DNA from: a bacterium
GTDB taxonomy: Bacteria > Actinomycetota > Acidimicrobiia > Spongiisociales > Spongiisociaceae
Length of the DNA: 64,000 nt
Reading direction: 5' to 3'
Assembly: GCA_028821575.1 (NCBI GenBank)
Contig: JAPPFW010000009.1
Location: 1 to 64,000 of the forward strand
Part shown: one piece after another, positions 46,144-55,742 of the stretch
Numbering within the stretch: the first letter of the stretch is position 1
Layout of the letters: every line of letters starts with the position of its first letter
Notes under the pieces: model-generated
Databases searched by the model: none
Seen by the model: the letters and a program-made list of their open reading frames with translations, nothing else
Told to the model about the DNA's origin: nothing
Translations under genes and position numbers: made by a program

Positions 46144-47313
46144 ATGGCGGTTGTAAGTCGCACTTGGGAAGGCGTAGGCGGGCTCTTCCGGGACCGCCCC
46201 AAACCCACGCCCGACGTGGTCATGTTCCTCCTGATGGCCGGCCTCATGGCCCTCAGCGGGATCATGGTCTACTCGGCCACCTTCGTGCGGCTGGAGGCTG
46301 AGATAGGGGATCCCTCAGCAGCAATGCGGCGGCAATTTGTATTCGCAGGTCTGGCCCTGGCCGCGTTCATCGGCGGATCGCTGTTCGACTACCGCCATTA
46401 CCGGCGCCTGCTGATTCCGATCTACGTGTCGACGGTCGTCCTGCTGGTGGCGGTCCTGTTCTTTCCACCGCACCAGGGCGCCTCCCGGTGGATCCCGATA
46501 GGACCCTTCCAGTTCCAGCCCTCCGAGTTCGCCAAGGTTGCCCTGGTGGTCGTCCTGGCCGCGTTCCTGGCTGCCGAGTCGGAGCGCAGGCTCAAATGGA
46601 GGCGCCTGGGGCTGGCGCTGCTGCTCACCGCCATTCCCGGCTACCTGATCTTCCGGCAGCCCGACCTGGGGACGATGCTGGTGATCGGTTTCATCGCCGT
46701 CGGGATGCTGTTCGTGGCCGGAACCGGCATCAAGCAGGTATTGGTGCTGCTGATCGCCGGTGTGGCCGGTGTCGTAGCCGTGTTCCAACTCGACGTGTTG
46801 CGCAACTACCAGATGCAACGACTCGCCGGCTACTTCGACCAGACCTACGACCTCCAGGGCGTCAACTGGAACCTCTACCAGTCGCAGATCGCCATCGGGT
46901 CGGGCCAACTGTTCGGTCGAGGCCTTTTCCAGGGGACCCAGACGAGGCTCAGCTTCATCCCGTCGCAGACCACCGACTTCATCTTCACCACGGTGGGGGA
47001 GCAGTTCGGGTTCATCGGCGGCTCGGCGGTGCTCATCGTCTACTCGATCCTGGTCTGGCGTGTCCTGATGGTGGCCGCCGGAGCACCCAGCCGGTTCGGC
47101 GTCCTCATCGCCGTGGGAATGGCCTCCCTGCTCTCCTTCCACATCTTCGTCAACGTCGGGATGACGATCGGGCTGGTACCGGTGACCGGCCTGCCGCTGC
47201 CATTCCTGAGCGCCGGGGGTTCGGCGATGATCGCGATGGCGGGCGGCCTGGGCATCGTGAACTCCGTGTGGCGCTCCCGGACGCCGGTGGGAGAGTTCCA
47301 GCAACTGCGCTAG
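46144..47313 (+). CDS. rodA: peptidoglycan glycosyltransferase RodA
   Basis: 389-residue SEDS-family polymerase with about ten membrane helices. Signature segments are QPSEFAKVALVVVLA, FRQPDLGTMLVIGF (with the catalytic-region Asp), YQSQIAIGSGQLFGRG and TGLPLPFLSAGGSAM. Membrane topology and the operon position behind mrdA identify RodA rather than the divisional FtsW. Confidence 0.96.
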   Translation: MAVVSRTWEGVGGLFRDRPKPTPDVVMFLLMAGLMALSGIMVYSATFVRLEAEIGDPSAAMRRQFVFAGLALAAFIGGSLFDYRHYRRLLIPIYVSTVVLLVAVLFFPPHQGASRWIPIGPFQFQPSEFAKVALVVVLAAFLAAESERRLKWRRLGLALLLTAIPGYLIFRQPDLGTMLVIGFIAVGMLFVAGTGIKQVLVLLIAGVAGVVAVFQLDVLRNYQMQRLAGYFDQTYDLQGVNWNLYQSQIAIGSGQLFGRGLFQGTQTRLSFIPSQTTDFIFTTVGEQFGFIGGSAVLIVYSILVWRVLMVAAGAPSRFGVLIAVGMASLLSFHIFVNVGMTIGLVPVTGLPLPFLSAGGSAMIAMAGGLGIVNSVWRSRTPVGEFQQLR

Positions 47314-47842
47314 GTCCGGAGGCGGGACCCTGGCACCGCCCTATCCAAAGATCATCAGTCCCGGAGCGGGCTGCTAGGCTGTTCTAGACCGCTCGCGCGG
47401 TCTGCTATGAGCCTGGCCCGCGATGACCGCCTTGTCCATGCTTGGAGGCCTACTCCGATTCATCGCTGGATGCGGCGCACGCCCGGCAACACGAGAAACT
47501 GTGGAACACGAAGACCTGTGAGCACCCAGAACGGCCCCGACCAGCGTGACGCATCGTCGCTAACTCGCGTCTGTACGGGCGGCATAGTCGGATTCACATA
47601 CGCGGAACCTGCTACAGCAGCGGGACCCGGCGTGGAGTGCAGGCTCAGCAAAACCGTCCGGAGCGAGTCCGGACCACCGGGTACAAGTAGAAGGAACCGC
47701 GCTGACGGGCGACCGAGTCCGGCAAATGCACCCAGAGTGCATGAAGGCAGGTCTGGCGGCTCGTGTCTCGCCGCTCCATCACCCATCGGACCTCCGAGGG
47801 TTTCCCGCGCGGCCACCACACTCACGCAAGGAGTTAGAACGT
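47314..47842. other. 529-base intergenic region between rodA and rng
   Basis: No supported gene. A perfect 7-base hairpin with a TCGC loop is at 47386-47403. The segment 47440-47830 is open on the minus strand for 121 codons (47460-47825) but without a family match or ribosome site. Likely carries the rng promoter, which I cannot place. Confidence 0.45.
47386..47403 (+). terminator. small hairpin, candidate end of the elongasome operon
   Basis: AGACCGC-TCGC-GCGGTCT, 73 bases after the rodA stop. No U-tract, so low confidence as an intrinsic terminator. Confidence 0.35.
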
Positions 47843-49387
47843 ATGCCTTTATTTCGGCGCAGAACAGCCGAAGTACTTCGCCGCGGAGTCGGCAACGAAT
47901 CCACCGAAGAGCGGACTACCAGGAAGATCGGCGGTAGGACGGTCAAGGTCCGGAGAGTACGGGAGCTTCCCTCCCCCAAGTCTCCGGCCAAGGCAGGGGG
48001 ATCCGCCAGCCGCAGGAAGAAGAAGTCGCCGGACCGTCAGAGGAGCAAGCACAAGCAGGGTCCTCCCAGACACCGGAGGGAACACAAGACCGTTGTTCCC
48101 CTGCCCCTGGCCGGTCGCAAGCAGATGCTGGTCAGGGTGTTGCCGCACCAGACTCAGGTGGTCGTCCTGGAAGGTCCGCTGCTGGTGGAGCACTACGTTC
48201 ACCGGTCCGACCAGGAGACCCTGGTGGGCAACATATACGTCGGCAAGGTCCGGAGCGTGCTCCCCGGCCTAGAAGCGGCCTTCGTCGACATCGGCACCGA
48301 GAAGAACGGCGTCATCTATGCCGGAGATCTGAACTCCGGGCGTCGCACCCATGGACGCGGCCCGCGGATCGAGCAGCTTCTCAAGCAGGGCCAGCGTCTG
48401 CTGGTGCAGGTCGACAAGGATGCGATGGGTGGGAAGGGTCCCCGCCTGACCAGCCAGGTGACCCTTCCGGGCCGCCACCTGGTCCTGTCCCCGTCCAACA
48501 ACATGATGGGTATCTCGCGGCGGCTGCCGCAGAAGGAACGTGCCCGCCTCCGCCAGATCATCGAGACGCAGAAGCCCGACAAGTTCGGGGTCATCGTTCG
48601 CACTGCGGCCGCGGGGGCCTCCAAGGCTGAAATCGCGTCCGAGATCGAGCGGCTCGTCTCCCGTTGGCGGAAGATCGAGGAGAGCAGGAAGGGAGGTTCG
48701 GCGCCGCGGGTCGTTCACAAGGAGCCGAGCCTGCTGATCCGCGTTATCCGGGAGCACTTCACTCAGGAGTTCAGGAGGCTCCTGATCGATGACCATGATG
48801 CTTACCAGGCGCTGCTCAAGTACCTAAGAGAGGTGGCGCCGAGCCTCGTTTCGAAGGTGCACTTCAGCGAGGAACGCGACCAGACCTTGTTCGCGCGGTT
48901 CCAGGTCGACGATCAACTGCGGCGGGCGATGGATCGCAAGGTCTGGCTCCCCTCCGGCGGGCACCTGGTGATCGATCGCACCGAGGCTCTGACGGCGGTC
49001 GATGTGAACACCGGAAAGTTCGTCGGCAAGCAGAACCTCGAGGATACGGTACTGCACAACAACCTGGAGGCCGCCGAGGAGATCGCACGCCAGTTGAGAC
49101 TGCGCGACATCGGCGGGATCATCGTGATCGACTTCATCGACATGGAGATCAAGCGGAACCGCGAGGAGGTCCTGACCCGGCTTCGCAGTGCTCTCGCCCG
49201 TGACAAGACCACCACCCAGGTTCACTCCGTGTCGAGTCTCGGTCTGGTGGAGATGACCCGCAAGAACGTGTCGAGTGGGCTGGTGGAGGCATTCTCCGAC
49301 TCCTGCCCGACCTGTGACGGGAGGGGTCTCGTCCTCCACGAGATGGCGGCCACGGCGGGAACCCCGATCAGCAGGGTGGGTAGCTAG
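47843..49387 (+). CDS. rng: ribonuclease E/G
   Basis: 514 residues from ATG 47843, preceded by AAGGAG; a longer frame exists but lacks such a site. The first 100 residues are Lys/Arg-rich and disordered (SASRRKKKSPDRQRSK), an RNA-binding extension common in actinobacterial RNase E. The S1 domain starts around VGNIYVGKVRSVLPGLEAAFVDIG. The catalytic DNase-I-like domain has the metal Asp pair in IVIDFIDME, and the zinc-link is CPTCDGRG. Processes rRNA and tRNA precursors and decays mRNA. Lies upstream of rplU-rpmA. Confidence 0.95.
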   Translation: MPLFRRRTAEVLRRGVGNESTEERTTRKIGGRTVKVRRVRELPSPKSPAKAGGSASRRKKKSPDRQRSKHKQGPPRHRREHKTVVPLPLAGRKQMLVRVLPHQTQVVVLEGPLLVEHYVHRSDQETLVGNIYVGKVRSVLPGLEAAFVDIGTEKNGVIYAGDLNSGRRTHGRGPRIEQLLKQGQRLLVQVDKDAMGGKGPRLTSQVTLPGRHLVLSPSNNMMGISRRLPQKERARLRQIIETQKPDKFGVIVRTAAAGASKAEIASEIERLVSRWRKIEESRKGGSAPRVVHKEPSLLIRVIREHFTQEFRRLLIDDHDAYQALLKYLREVAPSLVSKVHFSEERDQTLFARFQVDDQLRRAMDRKVWLPSGGHLVIDRTEALTAVDVNTGKFVGKQNLEDTVLHNNLEAAEEIARQLRLRDIGGIIVIDFIDMEIKRNREEVLTRLRSALARDKTTTQVHSVSSLGLVEMTRKNVSSGLVEAFSDSCPTCDGRGLVLHEMAATAGTPISRVGS

Positions 49388-49588
49388 CCGCGCAGGACCG
49401 GTTGGCGCGACCGCAGGGATCGTGACGTATGGGAAACGGAAGGGAAAGGCTGGATCCTTGCCGGACCGGGCCGTCCTGCTTTGGACCATCGACGCGGTTC
49501 GGTTATGTTGTCTCCGGATCGGCAGGCTGCTGGATTACGGCCCGTCACTCTCCTAGACTTCCCTCCGGCGAAAGGGCTCGGGTCTGAC

Positions 49589-49900
49589 ATGTACGCAATC
49601 ATCCGCTCCGGCGGCAAGCAGGCGAGGGTTTCGGCCGGAGACGTCCTCGATGTCGAACTGCTCAGGGACGCCGACGGCCACGTGACCTTCACGCCCTTGC
49701 TCGTGGTCGATGACGACGGTACTGCCGTCACGGACAAGGCGACACTCGATAGCCTGCCGGTCACCGCCCGAGTGTTGGGCGAGGTGAGAGGCCACAAGAT
49801 CGACATCTTCAAGTACAAGAACAAGACCGGTTACCGCCGGCGGAAGGGGCACCGTCAGCGTTACACGCGGCTCGAGATCGTACGGATCGGTTCGGCATAG
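49589..49900 (+). CDS. rplU: 50S ribosomal protein L21
   Basis: 103 residues, standard for bL21: [20 protein letters not shown] at the start, [21 protein letters not shown] at the rRNA-binding end (described by motif start [10 protein letters not shown]). ATG 49589 fits the family start; a longer frame does not. Forms the rplU-rpmA-obgE operon. Confidence 0.97.
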   Translation: MYAIIRSGGKQARVSAGDVLDVELLRDADGHVTFTPLLVVDDDGTAVTDKATLDSLPVTARVLGEVRGHKIDIFKYKNKTGYRRRKGHRQRYTRLEIVRIGSA

Positions 49901-49916
49901 CCCTAGGGAGGCCAGG

Positions 49917-50165
49917 ATGTCCAAGACAAAAGGCGGAGGCTCGACCAAGAACGGGCGCGATTCGCAGGCGAAGCGGCTCGGTCCGAAGGTTTTCGACGGC
50001 CAGTACATCAACGCCGGGACCATCCTCGTGCGCCAGCGGGGGACGCGCATCCACCCCGGAGACAACGTCGGTCGGGGAGGCGACGACACGCTCTTCGCCC
50101 TCAAGGAGGGAACGGTCAAGTACCACATGCGGCACGGTCGCCGGAGGGTGAGCATCCTCAGCTAG
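49917..50165 (+). CDS. rpmA: 50S ribosomal protein L27
   Basis: 82 residues. Starts [20 protein letters not shown]; the flexible N-terminal tail reaches the peptidyl-transferase centre, and there is no N-terminal cleavable extension of the Firmicutes type. [11 protein letters not shown] and [15 protein letters not shown] complete the family pattern. Ribosome site GGGAGG upstream. The TAG stop is the first part of a CTAGTAGTTG repeat. Confidence 0.97.
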   Translation: MSKTKGGGSTKNGRDSQAKRLGPKVFDGQYINAGTILVRQRGTRIHPGDNVGRGGDDTLFALKEGTVKYHMRHGRRRVSILS

Positions 50166-50216
50166 TAGTTGCTGGTTGGTAACCGCCAGTAGTATCCACT
50201 ACCAATTCAGACTACC
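50163..50216. repeat. CTAGTAGTTG-type repeat on the rpmA stop codon
   Basis: Begins CTAGTAGTTGCTGGTTGG, nearly the same as the left arm of the hairpin at 61609, and continues with TAGTATCCACTACC. The rpmA stop lies at its left edge. Confidence 0.5.
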
Positions 50217-50247
50217 GGCTGATACCTATCGACCAAGGACTGGCGCC

Positions 50248-51507
50248 GTGTTCGTAGACCATGTCCGCGTACATCTCCGCTCTGGTAACGGCGGGGCGGG
50301 AGCGGTGTCGTTCGTCAAGGAAGGAAGGCGGCCCCGGGGGAAACCGGCCGGCGGCTCGGGTGGACGCGGCGGCAGGGTGATAGTCGCGGCCGATCACCAC
50401 AGGGCAACGTTGCAAACCTACCGGCGCCGGCCCCATCGTACGGCCGGGAGCGGAACCCATGGATCATCCGACCTGCGCCACGGCCGGCGGGGCGAGGACC
50501 TGATCGTCAAGGTACCGCCGGGAACCGTGGTCTTCGACGACCACGGCACCCTGCTCGCCGACCTCGTGGAGCATGGACAGCGGGTGGTAGTGCTGGAGGG
50601 AGGCCGTGGTGGCAGGGGCAACGCAGCACTCGTCAGCCCCCGCAACCGCGCGCCGACCTTCTGCGAGCAAGGAGAGTACGGGGAGCGGAGTTCATTCACC
50701 TTCGAGATGAAGCTCGTCGCCGACGCGGCACTGATCGGCTTTCCGAACGCCGGGAAGTCCACTCTCATCTCCCGGGTATCGGCTGCCCGACCCAAGATCG
50801 CCGACTACCCGTTCACCACCCTGGAACCGAATCTCGGGGTGGTGGTGATCGGCGACCGGGAGTTCGTGCTGGCCGACGTACCCGGCCTGATCGAAGGCGC
50901 CGCCGAGGGGAAGGGTCTCGGTCACGAGTTCCTCCGGCACTGCGAGCGAGCGAAGGTGCTGGTAGTGCTGGTGGATCCCTCCCCACTCCAGGAACTGGCG
51001 CCGGAACACCAGTACGAGGTCCTGCGCCGCGAACTTAGGGCTCATGACCCGGAGTTGGCCAACCGGCCCCGGCTCGTGGCGGTGACCAAGGCGGACCTGG
51101 GCATCGAGGACTCGGTCCTGGGCGGCCTGCGCCGGGCGGTTCCCGACATCATGGTGGTGAGTTCCGTTTCGGGGACCGGCATGAAGGAGTTGCTCCACCG
51201 TATCGCCGACGCCGTCGAACTCGCCGACCGGGACAAGGCGGGCGGCGAGGGCTTCGTCCTGCACCGACCACTCGGTCCGGCGTTTTCGATCAGGCGGGTC
51301 GACGACACGTGGATCGTGGCGGGGCGCGATGCAGAGCGAGCGGTAGCCTTGAACGATCTCACCGTACCGGAGGCCGCCGGTCTGGCCGCCCGGCGCCTCG
51401 CGCGCCTGGGTGTAGATGGCGCCCTCCGCCGGGCGGGGGCTCGGGAGGGGGATGAGGTCCGGATAGGCGATCACTTATTCGAGTTCTGGGAGTCCGAGGA
51501 TGGCTGA
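50248..51507 (+). CDS. obgE: Obg-family GTPase
   Basis: 419 residues. The Gly-rich Obg domain (1-160, RSGNGGAGAVSFVKEGRR) is followed by the G domain with P-loop GFPNAGKST, switch I DYPFTTLEPNLGVV, G3 DVPGLIEGA and G4 VTKADL, then an OCT domain to the end. GTG 50248 follows AAGGA and matches the family start MFVDHVRVHLRSG; the earlier ATG adds 24 repeat-derived residues. Acts in 50S subunit assembly and stress response. Overlaps proB by 8 bases. Confidence 0.96.
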   Translation: MFVDHVRVHLRSGNGGAGAVSFVKEGRRPRGKPAGGSGGRGGRVIVAADHHRATLQTYRRRPHRTAGSGTHGSSDLRHGRRGEDLIVKVPPGTVVFDDHGTLLADLVEHGQRVVVLEGGRGGRGNAALVSPRNRAPTFCEQGEYGERSSFTFEMKLVADAALIGFPNAGKSTLISRVSAARPKIADYPFTTLEPNLGVVVIGDREFVLADVPGLIEGAAEGKGLGHEFLRHCERAKVLVVLVDPSPLQELAPEHQYEVLRRELRAHDPELANRPRLVAVTKADLGIEDSVLGGLRRAVPDIMVVSSVSGTGMKELLHRIADAVELADRDKAGGEGFVLHRPLGPAFSIRRVDDTWIVAGRDAERAVALNDLTVPEAAGLAARRLARLGVDGALRRAGAREGDEVRIGDHLFEFWESEDG

Positions 51508-52618
51508 CATCCGGCCCGGCCGCCGCAAGCCCCCCAGCAGGATGCCGATCGTGCTGAAAGTAGGCTCTTCCAGTCTCACCCTGCCGGACGGCGGGATCGA
51601 CGACGACGCCATCCTCAGGGTCACCGAGCAGGTCGGCACGCTGTGGGATGCCGGATTCCCCACCGTCCTGGTCTCGTCCGGCGCGGTAGCGGCGGGATCG
51701 GCCGTACTGGGCCGGCGGCCCCGTGACACCACCGGGCTGCAGGTAGCCGCCGCGGTGGGCCAGACGCTGCTCATGGCCCGCTACAACCGCGCCTTCGGCG
51801 CGTTGGGACTCACGGTCGGCCAGGTGCTGATAACCCTGGACATCCTGTCCATGCGTTCCCAGTACCTCCACGCCCGAGGGGCCCTTCAGCGGATGCTCGA
51901 GAACTCCATCGTGCCGATCGTCAACGAGAACGACACAGTGGCCGTCGAAGAGTTGAAGATGGGGGACAACGACCGCGTGGCCGCCATCGTCTCGCACCTG
52001 GTGGGAGCCGGGATGCTGGTGATTCTCACCGACACGGATGGCCTCTACTCGGCGGATCCTCGCTCCGGCGAGGGCGAACCGATCTCGGTCATCCGGCACA
52101 GCGATCCGTTGCTGGACCGGCTAGCTCCGGGAACCGCCGGTCCCATCGGGTCGGGAGGGGTGGGAACCAAGATAGAGGCCGCCCGCATGGCAGCCTGGTC
52201 CGGGATCCCCACCGTCATCGCCCGCTCGGATCGTACCGGCGTGATAGACACCATCATCCGAGGCGGGGAGACAGGCACGTACGTGGCACCCGGTGACACC
52301 AAGCTGTCGGCCTGGAAGCTGTGGTTGGCCTTCGGGCAGCAACCCAGCGGCACGCTCCGGATTGATGACGGTGCCGTGCGGGCCCTGGCGCGCCGGGGCG
52401 GCTCGCTACTGCCGGTGGGCGTCACCGGAGTGGACGGCGAATTCCCGGCGGAAGCTTCGGTGGAGGTCAGGAGCCGCACGGGCGTGCTGGTGGGGAAGGG
52501 TTTGGTGACGAGCGACTCGGACCAGGTCAGGGAACGGATGGGTAAGCGCAGCACGGATACGGGGATCCCCTCCGAGGTGATCCATCGCGATCGGTTGGTC
52601 GTCCTGCTGGACGGCTGA
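51500..52618 (+). CDS. proB: glutamate 5-kinase
   Basis: 372 residues: amino-acid kinase domain (MPIVLKVGSSSLTLPDGGI, then LVSSGAVAAGSAVLG, NENDTVAVEEL and IGSGGVGTKIEAARMA) and a C-terminal PUA domain from about 280. Catalyses the first, feedback-regulated step of proline synthesis. proA is not adjacent; the potassium-uptake genes interrupt the usual order. Starts 8 bases inside obgE. Confidence 0.96.
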   Translation: MADIRPGRRKPPSRMPIVLKVGSSSLTLPDGGIDDDAILRVTEQVGTLWDAGFPTVLVSSGAVAAGSAVLGRRPRDTTGLQVAAAVGQTLLMARYNRAFGALGLTVGQVLITLDILSMRSQYLHARGALQRMLENSIVPIVNENDTVAVEELKMGDNDRVAAIVSHLVGAGMLVILTDTDGLYSADPRSGEGEPISVIRHSDPLLDRLAPGTAGPIGSGGVGTKIEAARMAAWSGIPTVIARSDRTGVIDTIIRGGETGTYVAPGDTKLSAWKLWLAFGQQPSGTLRIDDGAVRALARRGGSLLPVGVTGVDGEFPAEASVEVRSRTGVLVGKGLVTSDSDQVRERMGKRSTDTGIPSEVIHRDRLVVLLDG

Positions 52619-52631
52619 CCCTCGGGGCCTC

Positions 52632-54137
52632 CTACCGGCGCCAGAGAGACCGGGTGAAGAGCAGGAGTACCGGGAAGAGCTCTAGGCGCCCGGCGATCAT
52701 CAGCAGCGAGAGCAGCCACTTACCGGGCCACGTCAGGGCGGAATAGTTGCCGGTCGGCCCGAACTCACCGAGCGCCGGGCCGAAGTTGCTGAGAGCGCTG
52801 GCGGTGGCCGATGCGGCTTCCACGAGGCCGAGTTCGGGCCCGAATATGGCGCCCAGGAAGCCCAGCAGGAAAGTACCTGTCATGAACAGGAACATGAAGA
52901 AGAGGAAGAACGACTGGACACTCTGCACGATGGGCTCGTGCACCCGCTTCGAACCGAACCTGATCAAGAAGATCCCGCGAGGGTGGATGAGGCGCCTCAG
53001 GTCGGCCGCCGCCGCCCTGACCAGCACACCCATGCGGTAGATCTTGATGCCGCCGGTGGTCGATCCCGCCATACCGCCCAGGAACATCAGGCCGACCACG
53101 AACAGTTGGAGAGCCGGTATCCAAGCGCCGAAGTCAGCGGTCGCGTATCCGGTGCCGGTGACCAGGGACATAGATGTGAAGACCGAGTCGCGGATGACGT
53201 CGGCTGCAGGCGCCTGCCCCCACAGGCTCAGGATCATGACCAGGCTGGCGACCGCCACGATCCCCGTGAACAACCTGAACTCGGCGTTCTTGAGGTACCG
53301 GCCGGGATCCCGCACGGCTCGGAAATGCAGCGCGAATGAGGTTCCGGAGATCAACATGAAGACGATCACCACCCACTGCACGTAGGGGCTGAAACCGTCG
53401 ATGGAGGTGGCTTCGGTGCTGAACCCGCCGGTGGCCATGTTGGTGAAGGAGTGGTTGATGGCCTGGAAGAGCGTCATGTCCCCCGCCCATAGGAGGAGCA
53501 TCTCCACCAGCGTCAACAAGGCGTAGATGTACCACAGCCTCTTGGCGGTTTCCCGGAAGCGAGGCGTTAGACGATCGGGTTCGGGCCCGGGCGACTCGGC
53601 CCGAGCCAGCTGTACCCCGCCGGTTCCGAGCAGGGGGAGGACGGCCAGCGACAGGACGATCACGCCCATGCCGCCCAGCCACTGGGTGGTGGACCTCCAC
53701 ATGACGATGCCGCGGGGCATTGCGGCCGGATCGGGGATCAAGGTGGCGCCGGTGGTGGTGAAGCCGGACACGGTCTCGAAGAATGCGTCGGTGAGGTTGT
53801 CGATGGTTCCGGTCAGCAGGTACGGGAGCATCCCGAAGCATGCCATGGCGAACCAGGCGAGGCCTACCGAGGCGAACCCCTCCTTCGTGGTGACGGTCCC
53901 GGGACGACCCATCACCCGCCAGCCGAACAGTCCGGCCAGGATCGTGAGTACCCCCGACAACGTGATCCAGGCGGCAACTTCCTGTTCCCGGTAGATGAGC
54001 GCGGTGACCGCTGCCGGAAACATGGCGGTCCCGGCCGCCACCACCACGGCTCCGATCACGTAGAAGAGCCGGCGGAAGGTGGAACCCGGCCGTCGCAGGA
54101 AGAACCGCGACCCGGTCGGAAGGTCGCGGTCGCTCAC
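52632..54137 (-). CDS. trkH: Trk potassium uptake channel subunit
   Basis: 501 residues with four M1-P-M2 repeats and extra N-terminal helices. Selectivity-filter-like segments: SGFTTTGATL, NMATGGFSTE, VTGTGYATADF and SNFGPALGEFG. First gene after trkA in a minus-strand pair convergent with proB. K+ uptake channel gated by the cytoplasmic TrkA ring. Confidence 0.95.
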   Translation of the reverse strand: MSDRDLPTGSRFFLRRPGSTFRRLFYVIGAVVVAAGTAMFPAAVTALIYREQEVAAWITLSGVLTILAGLFGWRVMGRPGTVTTKEGFASVGLAWFAMACFGMLPYLLTGTIDNLTDAFFETVSGFTTTGATLIPDPAAMPRGIVMWRSTTQWLGGMGVIVLSLAVLPLLGTGGVQLARAESPGPEPDRLTPRFRETAKRLWYIYALLTLVEMLLLWAGDMTLFQAINHSFTNMATGGFSTEATSIDGFSPYVQWVVIVFMLISGTSFALHFRAVRDPGRYLKNAEFRLFTGIVAVASLVMILSLWGQAPAADVIRDSVFTSMSLVTGTGYATADFGAWIPALQLFVVGLMFLGGMAGSTTGGIKIYRMGVLVRAAAADLRRLIHPRGIFLIRFGSKRVHEPIVQSVQSFFLFFMFLFMTGTFLLGFLGAIFGPELGLVEAASATASALSNFGPALGEFGPTGNYSALTWPGKWLLSLLMIAGRLELFPVLLLFTRSLWRR

Positions 54138-54171
54138 CGGCGGATACCCCTGCTCGGGCTCCCGGACCGTC

Positions 54172-55503
54172 TCACGTAGTGAACAAGGATTCGACTCTGG
54201 CCATTGCGGTCGGGATGGTGAAGATGATCAGGTGATCGTGAGCCCTGATGGACGTCACACCCGACGGGACGAAGGAACTGTCGCCTCTCAGAATACCCCC
54301 GATCACCGCTCCCGAGGGCAGGGGCAACTCCAGCAGCGTGCGGCCCACCGCCTCCGAATCGGGTTCTACCTCGATCTCGATCACCTCGGCATCCGTGTCG
54401 GAGAAGGTGGCAACCGAATAGATGTTTCCTCGCCGAACGAAGCGCAGTATCTGGGCCGCGGCGGCCAGCCTGGTCGATACGGTCGTGTCAACGCCTATCC
54501 CGGCCAGGAGTCCCACGTAGCTCATCCTGGTCACGCGCGTGATGGTCGTGGAGGCGCCCAGAGCCTTCGCGACCAACGATCCGATCAGGTTCATCGAGTC
54601 GATTCCGGTGAGCGCCACCACCGCGTCGCCCTGATCGATCCCTAGGTCGTTGTACACCTCCGGGTCGGTCGGATCACCGGCGATCACGAGGGCCGACGGA
54701 TGCCGCTCCGCTACATCGCGGCAGCGACCCATATCAGGATCGACGACCACTATGGGAAGGCGTATCTCGACGAGTTGGTCGGCTGTCAAGCGCGCCACCC
54801 GGGTCGTTCCGATGATCAGGGCCCGCCTTATCTTGGGTCCGTGTATCCCGATGAGGGTCTTCGCCCGGTCGACGTTGTGACTCCGCACCATCAGGAGGAG
54901 GTGGTCCCCCTCCCGAATCGTCGTGTCACCATGGGCCACGATCGTGATGCCGTTGCGAACTACGGCGATCGCCAGCCACCGGAACTCGGTGAAGCGGCCG
55001 CGTATTCTCCTCAGCGGGATGCCGAGGAGCGGGGAGAGCGCGGTCGCGGTACCGCCCACGAGGGCGAGCTGCCCTCCTCCGAACTCGATCAACTCGGACA
55101 CTCCCGACTCGCTCACCAGCGCTGCTATCTCGTTGGCGGCCGACTCGACCGGATCGATCACGAAGTCGACGGCGAGACCCTCCAAGCCGTCCTTCAACCC
55201 TGGATCCTGGACGCGTGCCACGGTGCGCGGAACGCCCATCTTCGTGGCGGTATGACAGGCGATGATGTTGGCGCCATCGCTGGTCGAGACGGCCAGCAGG
55301 AGATCGGCTTCATCGGCGCCCGCTTCCGCCAGAATGGATGCGCTGGCGCCGTTGCCGGTAATCACCAAAGCGTCCAAGCGGTCCCGTATCTCCGCGGCGC
55401 GCTTGGGATTGATCTCGATGACCACGACGTCCTGGCCTTCCAGTGACAGGCGCTCGGCGATGTAACCGCCGATCGCGCCTGCACCAACGATGATGATTCG
55501 CAT
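54172..55503 (-). CDS. trkA: Trk system potassium uptake regulator
   Basis: 443 residues: RCK/TrkA-N domain with NAD-binding GAGAIGGYIAERL, a TrkA-C domain, then a second TrkA-N (RALIIGTTRVARLTADQL) and TrkA-C. The duplicated architecture is that of TrkA. Binds nucleotides and controls TrkH; the genes are 34 bases apart, trkA first. Confidence 0.95.
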   Translation of the reverse strand: MRIIIVGAGAIGGYIAERLSLEGQDVVVIEINPKRAAEIRDRLDALVITGNGASASILAEAGADEADLLLAVSTSDGANIIACHTATKMGVPRTVARVQDPGLKDGLEGLAVDFVIDPVESAANEIAALVSESGVSELIEFGGGQLALVGGTATALSPLLGIPLRRIRGRFTEFRWLAIAVVRNGITIVAHGDTTIREGDHLLLMVRSHNVDRAKTLIGIHGPKIRRALIIGTTRVARLTADQLVEIRLPIVVVDPDMGRCRDVAERHPSALVIAGDPTDPEVYNDLGIDQGDAVVALTGIDSMNLIGSLVAKALGASTTITRVTRMSYVGLLAGIGVDTTVSTRLAAAAQILRFVRRGNIYSVATFSDTDAEVIEIEVEPDSEAVGRTLLELPLPSGAVIGGILRGDSSFVPSGVTSIRAHDHLIIFTIPTAMARVESLFTT

Positions 55504-55742
55504 CCTGAGTGACCTCGTCTAACGCGAAAGAATGGCCCGGGTTCCCAGGTTAGTTCAGACCAGGCGCTGATCGATAGCAACGGCAGCCGCCCGGAGATCG
55601 GCCCCCACAGACCCCTTGGCAAGACCGAGCGGGCGGGTTACCTTTCGGCGGTGTGCGGCTGAGCCCGAGCGGCAGTAGACCGGGCGAGGCCGTGGCGGCG
55701 CTGATCTGTTCGGCACGGCGACGGGAGGCAGGGAGTGGCTCT

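Noticed and set aside
47460..47825. 121-codon minus-strand frame upstream of rng
   Set aside because: No family, no ribosome site, antisense to the rng leader; probably chance in GC-rich DNA.
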